This document shows, piece by piece, positions 1-10,948 of a DNA stretch of 64,000 nt. The DNA is from CAVSEK01 sp963726975 (GTDB taxonomy: Bacteria; Actinomycetota; Actinomycetes; Mycobacteriales; SCTD01): contig CAVSEK010000004.1 in the NCBI GenBank assembly GCA_963726975.1, positions 620,001-684,000 on the forward strand. The letters are read 5' to 3'. A program made the translations under genes and the position numbers. Every line of letters begins with the position of its first letter. Position 1 is the first letter of the stretch. The notes under the pieces are model-generated. The model worked only from the letters and a program-made list of their open reading frames with translations, was not told where the DNA came from and did no database searches.

Positions 1-703
1 GGTAGTCGGGCTCGACGCCCGGCACGGCGTCGAGCACCGCCTGCCCGGCCGCGAGGTCGCCGGTGGCCTCGACCGTCCGCAGCGCCCGCGACAGCGCGAG
101 CGCGTCGGCGCGCTCGGCAGGCGACAGGTAGCGGTTGCGGCTCGACAGCGCGAGGCCGTCCTCCTCGCGGACCGTCGGCACGCCGACGACGTCGACCGGC
201 ACGTCGAGGTCGCGCACCATCGCCCGGATGCAGGCGAGCTGCTGGGCGTCCTTCTGGCCGAACAGCGCCACGTCGGGCCGGGTCAGGTGCAGCAGCTTGA
301 GCACGACGGTGAGCACGCCGTCGAAGTGGCCGGGCCGCGAGGCGCCCTCGAGGCGCTCGCCGAGCGGACCGGCCTGCACCCGCACCAGCGGCGCGGTCGG
401 GTAGACGACGTCGGGCGTCGGGGCGAAGACGACGTCCGCGCTCTCGCGGGCGCACAGGTCGAGGTCGGCCTCGAAGGTGCGCGGGTAGCGGTCCAGGTCC
501 TCGCCGGCGCCGAACTGCAGCGGGTTGACGAAGATCGTCACCACGACGCGGTCCGCCCGCTCGCGGGCGGCGCGCACGAGGGCGGCGTGGCCCTCGTGCA
601 GGGCGCCCATCGTCATGACGACGGCGACCCGGCCGGGCAGCACCTTGCGGGCCGCCTCGAGCTCCTCGCGGGAGCGGGCGACGACGGGGCGGGACGGGGT
701 CAC
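1..703 (-). CDS. panC: Pantoate--beta-alanine ligase (3' end cut by window)
   Basis: PanC condenses pantoate with beta-alanine using ATP in the cytoplasm, the last step of pantothenate (CoA precursor) synthesis. The translation from the GTG at 703 shows the family's N-terminal nucleotide-binding signature [10 protein letters not shown], then TIFVNPLQF, the [10 protein letters not shown] segment and the LFGQKDAQQ motif, followed by LSSRNRYLS. About 234 residues are present; a full enzyme is about 280-310, so the C-terminal domain is lost at the window edge. The GTG overlaps the stop of the upstream DUF2520 gene by four bases, so the two are probably translationally coupled, an arrangement conserved in actinobacteria. 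Confidence 0.96.
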   Translation of the reverse strand, partial: MTPSRPVVARSREELEAARKVLPGRVAVVMTMGALHEGHAALVRAARERADRVVVTIFVNPLQFGAGEDLDRYPRTFEADLDLCARESADVVFAPTPDVVYPTAPLVRVQAGPLGERLEGASRPGHFDGVLTVVLKLLHLTRPDVALFGQKDAQQLACIRAMVRDLDVPVDVVGVPTVREEDGLALSSRNRYLSPAERADALALSRALRTVEATGDLAAGQAVLDAVPGVEPDY

Positions 704-1590
704 AGGACCTCCAGCAGGCCGGCGGCCTGGTCGGGCCGCAGCCGCCCGGAGGCGAGCGCGCGGTCGGCGGTGAGCCGGGCGAGAGCGGCGTACGCGGGCC
801 GTACGCCGTCGGGCAGGACGGCCAGGTGGGCGGCGACGGTGCCGGCGTCGCCGCGCGAGACCGGGCCGGTGAGCGCGGCGTCGCCGCGGGTCAGCGCGCC
901 GTCCAGCGCCGCCTGCAGCAGCGGCGCGAGCACGGCGCCCGGGTCGTCGGCGCCGGCGGCGCGCAGCAGGTCGGCGGCGCTGGCGACGAGGGTGACGAGG
1001 TGGTTGGCGCCGTGCGCGAGGGCGGCGTGCCACAGCGGCCGCAGCGCGTCGGCGACGACGACCGGCTCGCCGCCCATCTCCAGCACGAGCGCCTGGGCGA
1101 CGGGCAGCAGCGCCTCCGGGGCGGTGACGCCGAAGGACGCGCCGCTCAGCCGGGCGAGGTCGGTCGCGGTGCCGGTGAAGGGCAGCACCGGGTGCAGCGC
1201 GAGCGGCAGCGTGCCGACCTGCGTCGCCGGGGCGAGCACGGCGAGCCCGTGCCGCCCGCTCGTGTGGGCGACCAGCTGGCCCCGGCGGAGCACCCCCGTC
1301 GAGGCCAGCCCGGCCACCAGCCCCGCGAGCGCGTCGTCGGGCACGGCGAGCACGAGCAGCTCCGCGGCGGCCGCCACCTCGTCGGCCGGGCGCACCGGCA
1401 CGTCGGGCAGCAGCGCCGCGGCCCGCGACCGCGAGGCGTCCGACACGGCGGTCGTCGCGACGACGCGGTGGCCGGCGCGCGACAGGGCCGCGCCGAGCAC
1501 GGCGCCGACGCGGCCGGCGCCCACGACGCCGACCGCCAGGCGCGCTGGCGGGGTCGCGGGCAGGCCGAGGTCTGCGCGGAGGAGGTCCAC
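700..1590 (-). CDS. Rossmann-like/DUF2520 domain protein
   Basis: A 296-residue protein with an N-terminal Rossmann fold ([13 protein letters not shown] dinucleotide-binding loop at about residues 22-34) and a C-terminal helical DUF2520 domain, resembling NADP-dependent ketopantoate or hydroxyacid reductases. In actinobacteria this family lies directly upstream of panC and may supply pantoate or another precursor; the substrate is not established and that role is inference. It starts at a GTG and its stop overlaps the panC start by four bases. Length and architecture are normal for the family. Confidence 0.85.
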   Translation of the reverse strand: MDLLRADLGLPATPPARLAVGVVGAGRVGAVLGAALSRAGHRVVATTAVSDASRSRAAALLPDVPVRPADEVAAAAELLVLAVPDDALAGLVAGLASTGVLRRGQLVAHTSGRHGLAVLAPATQVGTLPLALHPVLPFTGTATDLARLSGASFGVTAPEALLPVAQALVLEMGGEPVVVADALRPLWHAALAHGANHLVTLVASAADLLRAAGADDPGAVLAPLLQAALDGALTRGDAALTGPVSRGDAGTVAAHLAVLPDGVRPAYAALARLTADRALASGRLRPDQAAGLLEVL

Positions 1591-1690
1591 GGGGAGCCGT
1601 TCCAGTCCTGAGGGGTACCGGTCGGTGTGCGCGACGAGCGTAGCCCCGCCGGGGCCGCGCGCGCTGTGACCCGGGCCACTCGTCCGCGGG

Positions 1691-2167
1691 TCAGCCGCGG
1701 GCGTCCTGCGGCGGCGAGTCGCCCGGCGGCTGCGCCCGCCCGCCGGGGGCGTCGGCCGGCAGCACCACCTGCGTGCAGCGGCTGGTGGCCAGCAGCAGCC
1801 CGTCGGCGTCGTGCATCTCCGCCGCGCAGAAGACGACCCGGCGGGTGCGCCGCACGACGGTGCCGGTCGCCGTGACGGTCCCGACCCGCGTCGCGCGCAG
1901 GAACTCCACCCGCAGGTCGGCGGTGAGGAAGGCCGAGTCGTCGTCGAGCACCGACCAGCAGGCCCCGCCCATCGCGGCGTCGAGCAGCGCCGTGACCAGC
2001 CCGCCCTGCACGACGTGCCCGCCGCGCGTCGGGAAGCCGTACTCCGCCGTCGCGTCCCACGCGATCGTCGTGCTGCCGGCCGACCAGGCGAGCCGGCGGT
2101 AGCCCAGCGTCGTCCACAGGTGCGGTCCGGAGGCGAGGTCGGCGTCGATGCCGGAGGGGTCGGCCAT
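1691..2167 (-). CDS. PaaI-type (hotdog) thioesterase
   Basis: About 158 residues with a hotdog fold. The motif GGHVVQGGLVTALLDAAMGG at mid-protein is the PaaI/4-hydroxybenzoyl-CoA thioesterase signature (usual G-G-x-x-x-x-A-x-D pattern), followed by beta strands ending TSRCTQVVLP. Members hydrolyse acyl- or aryl-CoA thioesters; the substrate is unknown here. I chose the ATG at 2167; an in-frame ATG at 2179 is possible. The frame stays open to 2491, but that extension is arginine/serine-rich and overlaps the opposite-strand methyltransferase, so I treat it as spurious. It is divergently arranged with that gene, with starts only about ten bases apart. Confidence 0.8.
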   Translation of the reverse strand: MADPSGIDADLASGPHLWTTLGYRRLAWSAGSTTIAWDATAEYGFPTRGGHVVQGGLVTALLDAAMGGACWSVLDDDSAFLTADLRVEFLRATRVGTVTATGTVVRRTRRVVFCAAEMHDADGLLLATSRCTQVVLPADAPGGRAQPPGDSPPQDARG

Positions 2168-2177
2168 GCTGCCCAGC

Positions 2178-3122
2178 ATGTCCGAGGCCCCCGACCCGGC
2201 TGCCGGCCGGGTCCCGTGGCGGCAGGCGTGGGAGCGGGCGCTGTACGGCCCGGGCGGGTTCTTCCTGCGCGAGCGGCCGGGCGACCACTTCCGCACCCCG
2301 GTGACGGCGTCCCCGGTCTTCGCCGCGGCGGTGCGCGAGCTCGCCGGCCGGGTCGACGACGCGCTGGGCCGCCCCGACCCGTACGACGTCGTCGACCTCG
2401 GGGCCGGGCGCGGCGAGCTGCTGCACGCGCTGCCGGACGTGCCGGCCCGCTGGCGCCTGACCGCCGTCGAGCGCGCGCCCGACCCCGGCACCGGGCTGCG
2501 CTGGCGGGCGGGGGTGCCGGAGCTGACCGGCCTGCTCGTCGCCTGCGAGTGGCTCGACGCGGTGCCGCTGGACGTCGTCGAGGGCGGCCGGCTCGTGCTC
2601 GTCGGCGAGGACGGCAGCGAGGAGCCCGGCCCGCCGGCGCCCGCGGAGCTGCTCGCCTGGGCGGACCGGGAGTGGCCCGGCGGCGGTCGGGTCGAGGTCG
2701 GGCTGGCCCGGGACGAGGCCTGGGCGGCGGCGGTCGCGCGGGTGCGGCGCGGGCTCGCGCTGGCCGTCGACTACGGCACCACGCGCGCGCACCGGCGGCC
2801 GACCCTCCTCGGCTACCGGGCCGGGCGCGCCGTCCCGCCCGTGCCGGACGGCAGCGCCGACCTCACCGCGCACGTCGCGCTCGACAGCTGCGCGGCGCGG
2901 ACCGGCTCGCGGCTGGTGGGCCAGCGCGAGGCGCTGCGGGCGCTCGGCACGACCGCTGCGCTGCCGACGTGGCGGGGCGAGCCCGGGCCGTACGCCGCCG
3001 CGCTCGCCCGCGCGGCGTCCGCCCGCGCGCTGCTCGACCCGTCCGGTTGGGGTGCGTACGGGTGGGTCCTGCACGAACGGGCCATGGACGGGCGGGACGT
3101 CCTGCGGGAAGGTTCCTCGTGA
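2178..3122 (+). CDS. SAM-dependent methyltransferase, MidA/NDUFAF7 family
   Basis: A 314-residue class I methyltransferase. Motif I VVDLGAGRGELL gives the SAM-binding loop, CEWLDAVP is the post-motif characteristic of the MidA (NDUFAF7-like) family, and LLGYRAGR followed by PVPDGSADLTAHV is the conserved C-terminal segment. The mitochondrial homologue methylates an arginine of complex I subunit NDUFS2 (the NuoD homologue). It is striking that an orphan NuoD homologue lies two genes downstream, so a modification partnership is possible but is only inference. The start is the ATG at 2178; an in-frame ATG at 2166 is an alternative. The stop overlaps the next start by four bases. Confidence 0.8.
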   Translation: MSEAPDPAAGRVPWRQAWERALYGPGGFFLRERPGDHFRTPVTASPVFAAAVRELAGRVDDALGRPDPYDVVDLGAGRGELLHALPDVPARWRLTAVERAPDPGTGLRWRAGVPELTGLLVACEWLDAVPLDVVEGGRLVLVGEDGSEEPGPPAPAELLAWADREWPGGGRVEVGLARDEAWAAAVARVRRGLALAVDYGTTRAHRRPTLLGYRAGRAVPPVPDGSADLTAHVALDSCAARTGSRLVGQREALRALGTTAALPTWRGEPGPYAAALARAASARALLDPSGWGAYGWVLHERAMDGRDVLREGSS

Positions 3123-4345
3123 TCACTCGCCGCCGCTGGTCGCGCCTGGCCGCCCTCGCCACGAGCACGCTCGTGAGCACCGCCCTGCTGGCCTCCGGGC
3201 CGCTGCCCGGCCCGGCGCTGGCGGCGTCGCGCGCCATGCCGGTGCTGACCGGGCGGGCGCTGCTGCCGGCCGCCTCCGCGGGCGAGGCCGTGCCGTCCGG
3301 CGCGGCGCTGTCCTCGGGCATCAACGGCGTGCGGACGCCCTTCGCCGCCCAGCCGGTGCAGGGGTTCAGCGCCGTGCTGCCCCAGGCCGACGGCTCGGCG
3401 CTCGTGCTCGCCGACAACGGCTACGGCGACCGGGGCAACAGCGCGGACTTCCTGCTGCACGTCTACCGGGTCGCCCCGTCGTACGGCCAGGGGCGGGTCG
3501 CGGTGACCGGCGGGTTCGGCCTGCAGGACCCCGCGGGCAAGATCCCGTGGCGGCTGACCCGCTCCGACCGCCGCCTCACCGGTGCCGACCTCGACCCGGA
3601 GGGCTTCCGGCAGCTGCCCGACGGCACGTTCTGGATCAGCGACGAGTTCGGCCCCTACCTGCTGCACACCAGCGCGACCGGCGACGTGCTCGAGGCGCCG
3701 GTGCCGGTGCCCGGGGTCGTCAGCCCCGACGACCCGGCCGGGCGCACGTCCGTGACGCTCGCCTCGAGCAAGGGCCTCGAGGGCCTGGCCCTGTCGCCGG
3801 ACGGCACGACGCTGCGCGCGGTGCTGGAGGGCACCGTGTCCGGGGACCCGGGCGGCACGCTGCGCCTGTCCTCGTTCGACGTCGCGAGCCGCGCGTGGGC
3901 GCCGGGTTGGCTGCGCTACCGCCTGCAGGACCCGGGCGACTCGGTCCGCGACCTCACCGCCGTCGACGCCCACCGCCTGCTCGTCCTCGAGGGCGACCAG
4001 CGCTCGGGCGACGCCGCCCGGCGCAAGGGCGTCTGGCTCGTCGACGACCGCGACGTCGACTCCTCGGGCTACCTGCGCAAGACCCTGCTCGTCGACCTGC
4101 TCCGGATCGCCGACCCGCAGCGCCTCGGCGGAGGAACCTCGACCTTCCGCTTCCCGTTCTGGACCGTCGAGGACGTCGGGCTGCTCACCGACGACACCCT
4201 GCTCGTCGCGCAGGACAACAACTACCCGTTCTCCTCCACCCGGGTGGCCGGCCGCCCGGACGACACCGAGATGATCACCGTACGGCTGCCGAAGGCGCTC
4301 GGCGCGGACCCGCGGTCCCTCGCCCGGCGCGCGACCCGCTCCTGA
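3119..4345 (+). CDS. Secreted esterase-like/phytase-like protein
   Basis: A 408-residue protein with an N-terminal signal peptide: a basic stretch, then a hydrophobic segment ending ALAAS. The body matches the esterase-like activity of phytase family: a beta-propeller-like protein with the blocks NGYGDRGNSADF, DLDPEGF, WISDEFGPYL, SKGLEGLALSPDG and a C-terminal QDNNYPFSSTR. Such proteins are exported; esterase or phosphatase activity is suggested for the family but the substrate is unproven. The GTG start overlaps the methyltransferase stop (GTGA), so it sits in the same transcription unit. Confidence 0.82.
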   Translation: MITRRRWSRLAALATSTLVSTALLASGPLPGPALAASRAMPVLTGRALLPAASAGEAVPSGAALSSGINGVRTPFAAQPVQGFSAVLPQADGSALVLADNGYGDRGNSADFLLHVYRVAPSYGQGRVAVTGGFGLQDPAGKIPWRLTRSDRRLTGADLDPEGFRQLPDGTFWISDEFGPYLLHTSATGDVLEAPVPVPGVVSPDDPAGRTSVTLASSKGLEGLALSPDGTTLRAVLEGTVSGDPGGTLRLSSFDVASRAWAPGWLRYRLQDPGDSVRDLTAVDAHRLLVLEGDQRSGDAARRKGVWLVDDRDVDSSGYLRKTLLVDLLRIADPQRLGGGTSTFRFPFWTVEDVGLLTDDTLLVAQDNNYPFSSTRVAGRPDDTEMITVRLPKALGADPRSLARRATRS

Positions 4346-4379
4346 CCCGCCTCCGCGACGGGCTGGCACGCTGGCGGGC

Positions 4380-5477
4380 GTGAACCGCTCGCTGCTCGCC
4401 GGGCTCGGGGTCGCGCCGCCCGCCGACCTCGTCCTCGACCTGGGCTCGACGCACCCGTCCTCGCACGGCGCCCTGCAGCTGGCCCTCGAGCTCGACGGCG
4501 ACGTCGTCGTGCGGGCCGACCCGCACGTCGGGCTGCTCCACCGCGGCGTGGAGAAGCTCTTCGAGGTCCGCGACTACCGCCAGGTGCTCGCCCTGGCCGA
4601 CCGCCACGACTGGACGTCGGCCTTCGCCAACGAGCTCGGCATCGCCCTGGCGGTCGAGCGCCTCATGGGCCTGCAGGCGCCGGAGCGGGCGGTGTGGCTG
4701 CGCACGCTGCTCGCCGAGCTCACCCGGGTGGCCAGCGGGCTGGCCTTCCTCTCGGCGTCGCTGCCCGGGCTGGCGGGGGCCGCCGAGCGCGACGCGCTGC
4801 AGGGGCTGCTGGAGGAGGCGACGGGCGGGCGGCTGCACCTCATGGCCAACCGGGTCGGGGGGCTGGCCGCCGACGTGCCGGCCGGGTGGCCCGACCGCGC
4901 GGCCCGGGTGCTCGACCGGCTCGACGCCGCCCTGCCGGGCCTGGCCGCGCTGCTCGAGGAGTCGCTGGGGGCCACCCGCGGGCTGGGCGTCCTGCCGGCC
5001 TCCGCCGCCCTGGCGTACGGCTGCTCGGGCGCGGTGGCGCGGGCCAGCGGCGTCGACGTCGACGTGCGGCGCGACGACCCGTACCTGGCGTACGCCGAGC
5101 TGGCCGTGCCGGTCGTGCTCGGCGAGGCGGGCGACGTGCTCGACCGCTTCCGCGGCCTGCTCGCCGGGGTGCGCGGCGCGCTCGGGCTGGCGCGGGACTG
5201 CCTGCAGCGCCTGCCCGGCGGGCCGGTCGACGTGCGGCTGCCCAAGAGCGTGCGCCCGCCGGAGGGCTCGACGTACGCCTGGACCGAGGGGCCGCTGGGC
5301 GCGTCGGGCTACTGGCTCGTCTCGCGCGGCGGCACGACGCCGTGGCGGCTCGCGATGCGCACGCCGTCGTTCAACCACGTGTCGGCGCTGCCGGCGCTGC
5401 TGCCCGGCGTGCGGCTGCCCGACCTGCCGGTGGTGCTGGCGTCGCTGTTCTTCGTGCTGGGCGACGTCGACAAGTAG
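4380..5477 (+). CDS. Orphan NADH-quinone oxidoreductase subunit D-like protein
   Basis: A 365-residue homologue of the 49-kDa subunit NuoD (NiFe-hydrogenase large-subunit fold). It keeps the family landmarks THPSSHGALQL near the N-terminus, VGLLHRGVEKL, and the C-terminal SFNHVSALPALLPG and LGDVDK ending. No other complex I gene lies nearby, so it is an orphan paralogue of the kind found in some actinobacteria, not part of a nuo operon. The N-terminus is shorter than in genuine NuoD (about 400-440). Its function outside complex I is unknown. It starts with GTG, 34 bases after the preceding gene. Confidence 0.82.
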   Translation: MNRSLLAGLGVAPPADLVLDLGSTHPSSHGALQLALELDGDVVVRADPHVGLLHRGVEKLFEVRDYRQVLALADRHDWTSAFANELGIALAVERLMGLQAPERAVWLRTLLAELTRVASGLAFLSASLPGLAGAAERDALQGLLEEATGGRLHLMANRVGGLAADVPAGWPDRAARVLDRLDAALPGLAALLEESLGATRGLGVLPASAALAYGCSGAVARASGVDVDVRRDDPYLAYAELAVPVVLGEAGDVLDRFRGLLAGVRGALGLARDCLQRLPGGPVDVRLPKSVRPPEGSTYAWTEGPLGASGYWLVSRGGTTPWRLAMRTPSFNHVSALPALLPGVRLPDLPVVLASLFFVLGDVDK

Positions 5478-5484
5478 CCGCGCC

Positions 5485-5769
5485 TCAGGAGCGCAGGTAG
5501 TCCAGGAACCGGGCCCGCACGAGCGGCTCGTCCTCGCCGAGGTCGTGACCGAGCATCTCGCGGCCGAGGTCGACGAGCTCGGCGATCGTGCCGGTGATCC
5601 CGCCCGACGAGCCGTCCTCGCCCGCGATCGCCCGGGCTCCGCGCAGGTGCCTCGCCAGGTCGAAGAAGAACGCCCGGTCGTGGGCCTCCCGGGCCTTGTC
5701 GAACGCCCGCTGGCGCAGCTCCTCGGTCGGCAGGTCGTCGAGGCCGTCGGCGGAGGCGGGGGCGTTCAC
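5485..5769 (-). CDS. Small conserved hypothetical protein
   Basis: A 94-residue soluble, acidic, mainly helical protein with no signal peptide and no motif I can assign. Recognisable stretches include EELRQRAFDKAREAHDRAFF and GITGTIAELVDLG. It is the last gene of the folate/panC-side operon, and its GTG overlaps the stop of the DUF3180 gene by four bases, which supports it being a real, co-translated gene. Similar small proteins occur in this position in other actinobacteria; no function is known to me. Confidence 0.65.
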   Translation of the reverse strand: MNAPASADGLDDLPTEELRQRAFDKAREAHDRAFFFDLARHLRGARAIAGEDGSSGGITGTIAELVDLGREMLGHDLGEDEPLVRARFLDYLRS

Positions 5770-6235
5770 GCGGCCGACCCTAGCCCGGGCCGGTCGTCGG
5801 GGCCGTCCGGCGTGCGGCAGGCCCGCTCGAGCAGCAGCGCCGCGCCGACGAGCAGCCCGGCCGCGGCGGCCGAGACCGCGCAGACGACGGCGTCGGAGCG
5901 GGCCTGCTGCGCGCTGCGGGTGAGCAGCTGCCCGCCGAGCCCGGCGTAGAGGCCGAGCAGCAGCGCGCCGGTCGGCGACGACGCCTTGGCCAGGGCCGCG
6001 GCCCGGGCGACCTGCACCGGGTGCAGCGCGCGGGCGCCCCGGCGGCGGTGCCCCGCACCCGGTCGCGCACCACCCGGGCCATCCCGAGCTCGACGACGCC
6101 GAGCAGCAGCAGCGTGCCCGGCAGGTAGCGCGGCAGCGGCGGCAGCGCGCCGTAGGCCTGCGCGGCGAGCAGGTAGCCCAGCACCGCGGTCACCGCGGCG
6201 CACAGCAGCAGCGTGCGCCGCCGCGTGGGCGTCAC
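5766..6235 (-). CDS. DUF3180 membrane protein (one-base frameshift near 6052)
   Basis: A membrane protein of about 155 residues with four predicted hydrophobic segments, two in each half, as in the DUF3180 family found just downstream of folK in actinobacteria. The N-terminal half (TLLLCAAVTAVLGYLLAAQA) and the C-terminal half (LHPVQVARAAALAKASS) are in different frames. Adding one G to a GGGG run near 6052 restores a continuous family-typical protein. That points to a sequencing error or a recent lesion. The GTG start overlaps the folK stop, and the stop overlaps the next gene. Function unknown. Confidence 0.75.
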
Positions 6236-6717
6236 GCCGGCGCTCCCGGCAGCGGCCCGACCCGGGTGACCTCCTGGTCGGCCACGAGCGCGAGCAGCCC
6301 GGCGACCCGCCCCGCGCCGGGGAGCACCGCCGCGGCGTCGAGCTCGTGCCAGGGCGCGAGCACGAAGGCCCGCCCGGCGGCCCGCGGGTGCGGGACGACG
6401 AGGCCGGGGGGCACCGGGGGCGGCGCCCAGACGACGTCGACGTCGAGGGTGCGCGGGCCCCAGCGCACCTCGCGGGCGCGCCCGGCGACGGCCTCGGCGC
6501 GCTGCGCCCGGTCCCACACCGTGGTCGCGTCGGCAGCGACGAGGGCCACGAGGTTGAGGAAGTCGTCCTGCTCGACGCCGCCGACCGGCGCGGTGCGCCA
6601 CAGCGACGACACGGCGACCGGCCCGAGCACGGCCAGCCCGGTCCGCAGGTGGGCCGCGCGGTCCCCGAGGTTGCTGCCCAGCGACAGCACCGCGAGCCCG
6701 GTCGCCGGCACGGTCAC
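6232..6717 (-). CDS. folK: 6-hydroxymethyl-7,8-dihydropterin pyrophosphokinase
   Basis: About 161 residues. FolK transfers pyrophosphate from ATP to 6-hydroxymethyl-dihydropterin in folate synthesis. The family signatures are plain: LSLGSNLGDR at the N-terminus, VGGVEQDDFLNLV, and the active-site block RWGPRTLDVDV followed by VVPHPRAAGRAFVL. I take the GTG at 6717 as start because it overlaps the folB stop by four bases; a longer open frame upstream is low-complexity and overlaps folB. It sits in the folP-folB-folK operon. Confidence 0.95.
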   Translation of the reverse strand: MTVPATGLAVLSLGSNLGDRAAHLRTGLAVLGPVAVSSLWRTAPVGGVEQDDFLNLVALVAADATTVWDRAQRAEAVAGRAREVRWGPRTLDVDVVWAPPPVPPGLVVPHPRAAGRAFVLAPWHELDAAAVLPGAGRVAGLLALVADQEVTRVGPLPGAPA

Positions 6718-7091
6718 GGCCGCACCACCGTCACGCTGACCTCGACCTGCTGGGCGACCGGTGCCGACGGCTTGTGCACGGTGACGGTCGCCTGCACGAC
6801 CCGCGGGTCGGCCAGGCACACCTGCGCCAGCCGCTCCGCGAGCGCCTCGACGAGGTCGAGCGGCGGCCCCGCGACGACCTCCGCGAGCCGGTCGGCGAGC
6901 ACGCCGTAGTCGACGGTGTCGGCCAGGTCGTCGCTGGCCCCCGCGGCCCGCAGGTCGAGCGCGAGCTCGGCGTCGACGACGAAGTCCTGCCCCTCGCGCC
7001 GCTCGTGCGCGAGCACGCCGTGGTGCCCGCGCACCCGCAGACCCCGCAGGCGGACCCGGTCCGCCGGCACGGCCGCGCGCTCGAGGGTCAC
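6714..7091 (-). CDS. folB: Dihydroneopterin aldolase
   Basis: A 125-residue protein that cleaves dihydroneopterin to 6-hydroxymethyl-dihydropterin and glycolaldehyde. Motifs typical of the family are visible: RLRGLRVRGHHGVLAHER at the N-terminus (pterin-binding region), the TVDYGVLADRL segment, LVEALAERLA and a C-terminal VTVHKPSAPV containing the conserved catalytic lysine. The GTG at 7091 overlaps the folP stop; the frame runs open further upstream only as a shadow of folP. Its stop overlaps folK. Confidence 0.95.
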   Translation of the reverse strand: MTLERAAVPADRVRLRGLRVRGHHGVLAHERREGQDFVVDAELALDLRAAGASDDLADTVDYGVLADRLAEVVAGPPLDLVEALAERLAQVCLADPRVVQATVTVHKPSAPVAQQVEVSVTVVRP

Positions 7092-7918
7092 CGCAGGTCC
7101 AGCACCGGCCGCTCGGCGGCCGGGTCGCGCAGCGCGGCGACGACGCGCACGGCGTCGGCGCTGGCGGCGACGTCGTGCACGCGCACCGCCCAGGCGCCGG
7201 CCTGCGCCGCCAGCACCGTGGTGGCGGCGGTCGCCGCGTCGCGCCCGGTGGCCGGGCGCGGCCCCTCCGGGCCGGCGAGCAGCGCGCCGAGGAAGGCCTT
7301 GCGCGAGGCGCCGACGAGCACCGGGCGGCGCAGCGAGGTGACGACGTCGAGCCCGCGCAGCAGGGCCCAGTTGTGGGCGGGGGTCTTGGCGAAGCCCAGC
7401 CCGGGGTCGAGCACCACCTGGCTCTCGTCGACGCCCGCGGCCTGGGCCGCCGCCAGGCGGTCGCGCAGCGCGTCGCCGACCTCGCCGACGACGTCGTCGT
7501 AGCGCGCGCGCTCCTGCATGTCGACGCTCGGGCCCCGCGAGTGCATGAGCACGACCGCGCAGCCGGTGCGGGCGACGAGGGGCAGCAGACCGGGGTCGGC
7601 CTCGCCGCCGGAGACGTCGTTGACGAGCACCGCGCCGGCGTCCAGCGCCGCGGCCGCGACCGAGGCGCGGGTCGTGTCGATGCTCACCCGGGCTCCCTGG
7701 GCCGCCAGCCGGCGCACGACGGGCAGCACCCGGCGCAGCTCCTCGTCGGCGTCGACCCGCACCGCCCCGGGCCGGGTCGACTCGCCGCCGACGTCGAGCA
7801 GGTCGGCGCCCGCCGCGACCAGGGCCAGCCCGTGCTCGACGGCGGCGTCGGCGGTGGGGTGGGCGTCGCTGAAGGAGTCGGGCGTGGCGTTGACCACCCC
7901 CATGACGAGGGTGCGCAC
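7088..7918 (-). CDS. folP: Dihydropteroate synthase
   Basis: A 276-residue TIM barrel that condenses 6-hydroxymethyl-dihydropterin pyrophosphate with p-aminobenzoate; it is the target of sulfonamides. It contains the diagnostic GVVNATPDSFSD, DVGGESTRPGA, VNDVSGG and LVGASRKAFLG motifs. The start at GTG 7918 is uncertain: the same frame continues upstream through a plausible leader to the end of ftsH but holds no standard start codon. In most actinobacteria folE lies between ftsH and folP; here only 98 bases separate them and folE is absent. Confidence 0.95.
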   Translation of the reverse strand: MRTLVMGVVNATPDSFSDAHPTADAAVEHGLALVAAGADLLDVGGESTRPGAVRVDADEELRRVLPVVRRLAAQGARVSIDTTRASVAAAALDAGAVLVNDVSGGEADPGLLPLVARTGCAVVLMHSRGPSVDMQERARYDDVVGEVGDALRDRLAAAQAAGVDESQVVLDPGLGFAKTPAHNWALLRGLDVVTSLRRPVLVGASRKAFLGALLAGPEGPRPATGRDAATAATTVLAAQAGAWAVRVHDVAASADAVRVVAALRDPAAERPVLDLR

Positions 7919-8016
7919 CGGCAGGCCGGCCAGGCCGGGCAGCGGCCAGCGGGCGACCGGGGCCGGGCGCGCCGCGGTCCCGGTCGCGCGGCTCGCGACC
8001 GGGCCCGTCGGGCTCG

Positions 8017-10149
<2,133 letters not shown>

Positions 10150-10393
10150 CGACGCGGGGCCGAGAGCCCCGTCCCTCCTGGTGCGAAGTGGTCCGTGACG
10201 GTACACCGGTGGCGCCCGCCCTACGACGGTGTCAACGGTCGCCTGTGGGCGGGTGTTCCGCCACCCGCAGCCTCGGCAGGACGGGCGTCCGGCTCGAGCG
10301 CCGGGCGGGTGACCGGTCGCGCCGGCGGGGTGCCGGGGGCGCCCGCGCGGGTCGCTGCGGACCGGGTGACGGCGTCGCGCCGGGCCGGAGGAC

Positions 10394-10948
10394 CTACGCG
10401 TACGCCTCGGGCTTGAGCAGGCCGACGAACGGCAGGCCGCGGTAGCGCTCGGCGTGGTCCAGCCCGTAGCCGACGACGAAGGCGTCGGGGATGTCGAAGC
10501 CGACGTAGCGCACGTGCAGGTCGGCGCGCGCCGCCTCGGGCTTGCGCAGCAGCGCGCACACCTCGACGCTCGCGGGGCCGCGGCTGTGCATGTTGCGCAT
10601 GAGCCAGGACAGCGTGAGCCCGGAGTCGACCACGTCCTCCACGAGGAGCACGTGCTTGCCGACGATGTCGCGGTCGAGGTCCTTGAGGATCCGCACGACC
10701 CCGGAGGAGGACGTCGACGAGCCGTACGAGGAGACGGCCATGAACTCCATCGCCGCGGGCGTGCGCAGCGCGCGCGCCAGGTCGGCCATGACCATCACGG
10801 CGCCCTTGAGCACGCCGACGAGCAGCACCTCGCGGCCGGCGTAGTCGGCGTCGATGGCGGCCGCGAGCTCGGCGACCTTGTCGGCGATCTGCTCCTCGGT
10901 GATGAGCACCCGCTCGATCGCGTCGGGCACGTCAGCGGGGTCGGTCAC
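10394..10948 (-). CDS. hpt: Hypoxanthine phosphoribosyltransferase
   Basis: A 184-residue purine-salvage enzyme making IMP/GMP from hypoxanthine/guanine and PRPP. The PRPP-binding motif [14 protein letters not shown], the [16 protein letters not shown] region and the base-recognition segment [20 protein letters not shown] are all present. It starts at the GTG at 10948, overlapping the tilS stop by four bases; the tilS-hpt order is widely conserved. The 244 bases between its stop and the ftsH start contain no gene and no clear promoter or terminator that I can identify. Confidence 0.96.
   Translation of the reverse strand: MTDPADVPDAIERVLITEEQIADKVAELAAAIDADYAGREVLLVGVLKGAVMVMADLARALRTPAAMEFMAVSSYGSSTSSSGVVRILKDLDRDIVGKHVLLVEDVVDSGLTLSWLMRNMHSRGPASVEVCALLRKPEAARADLHVRYVGFDIPDAFVVGYGLDHAERYRGLPFVGLLKPEAYA

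Noticed and set aside
1146..3074. Long minus-strand reading frame of 642 codons
   Set aside because: It is rich in Arg/Pro/Gly, has no recognisable domain and overlaps real genes (DUF2520, thioesterase, methyltransferase) in other frames; a shadow of high GC.
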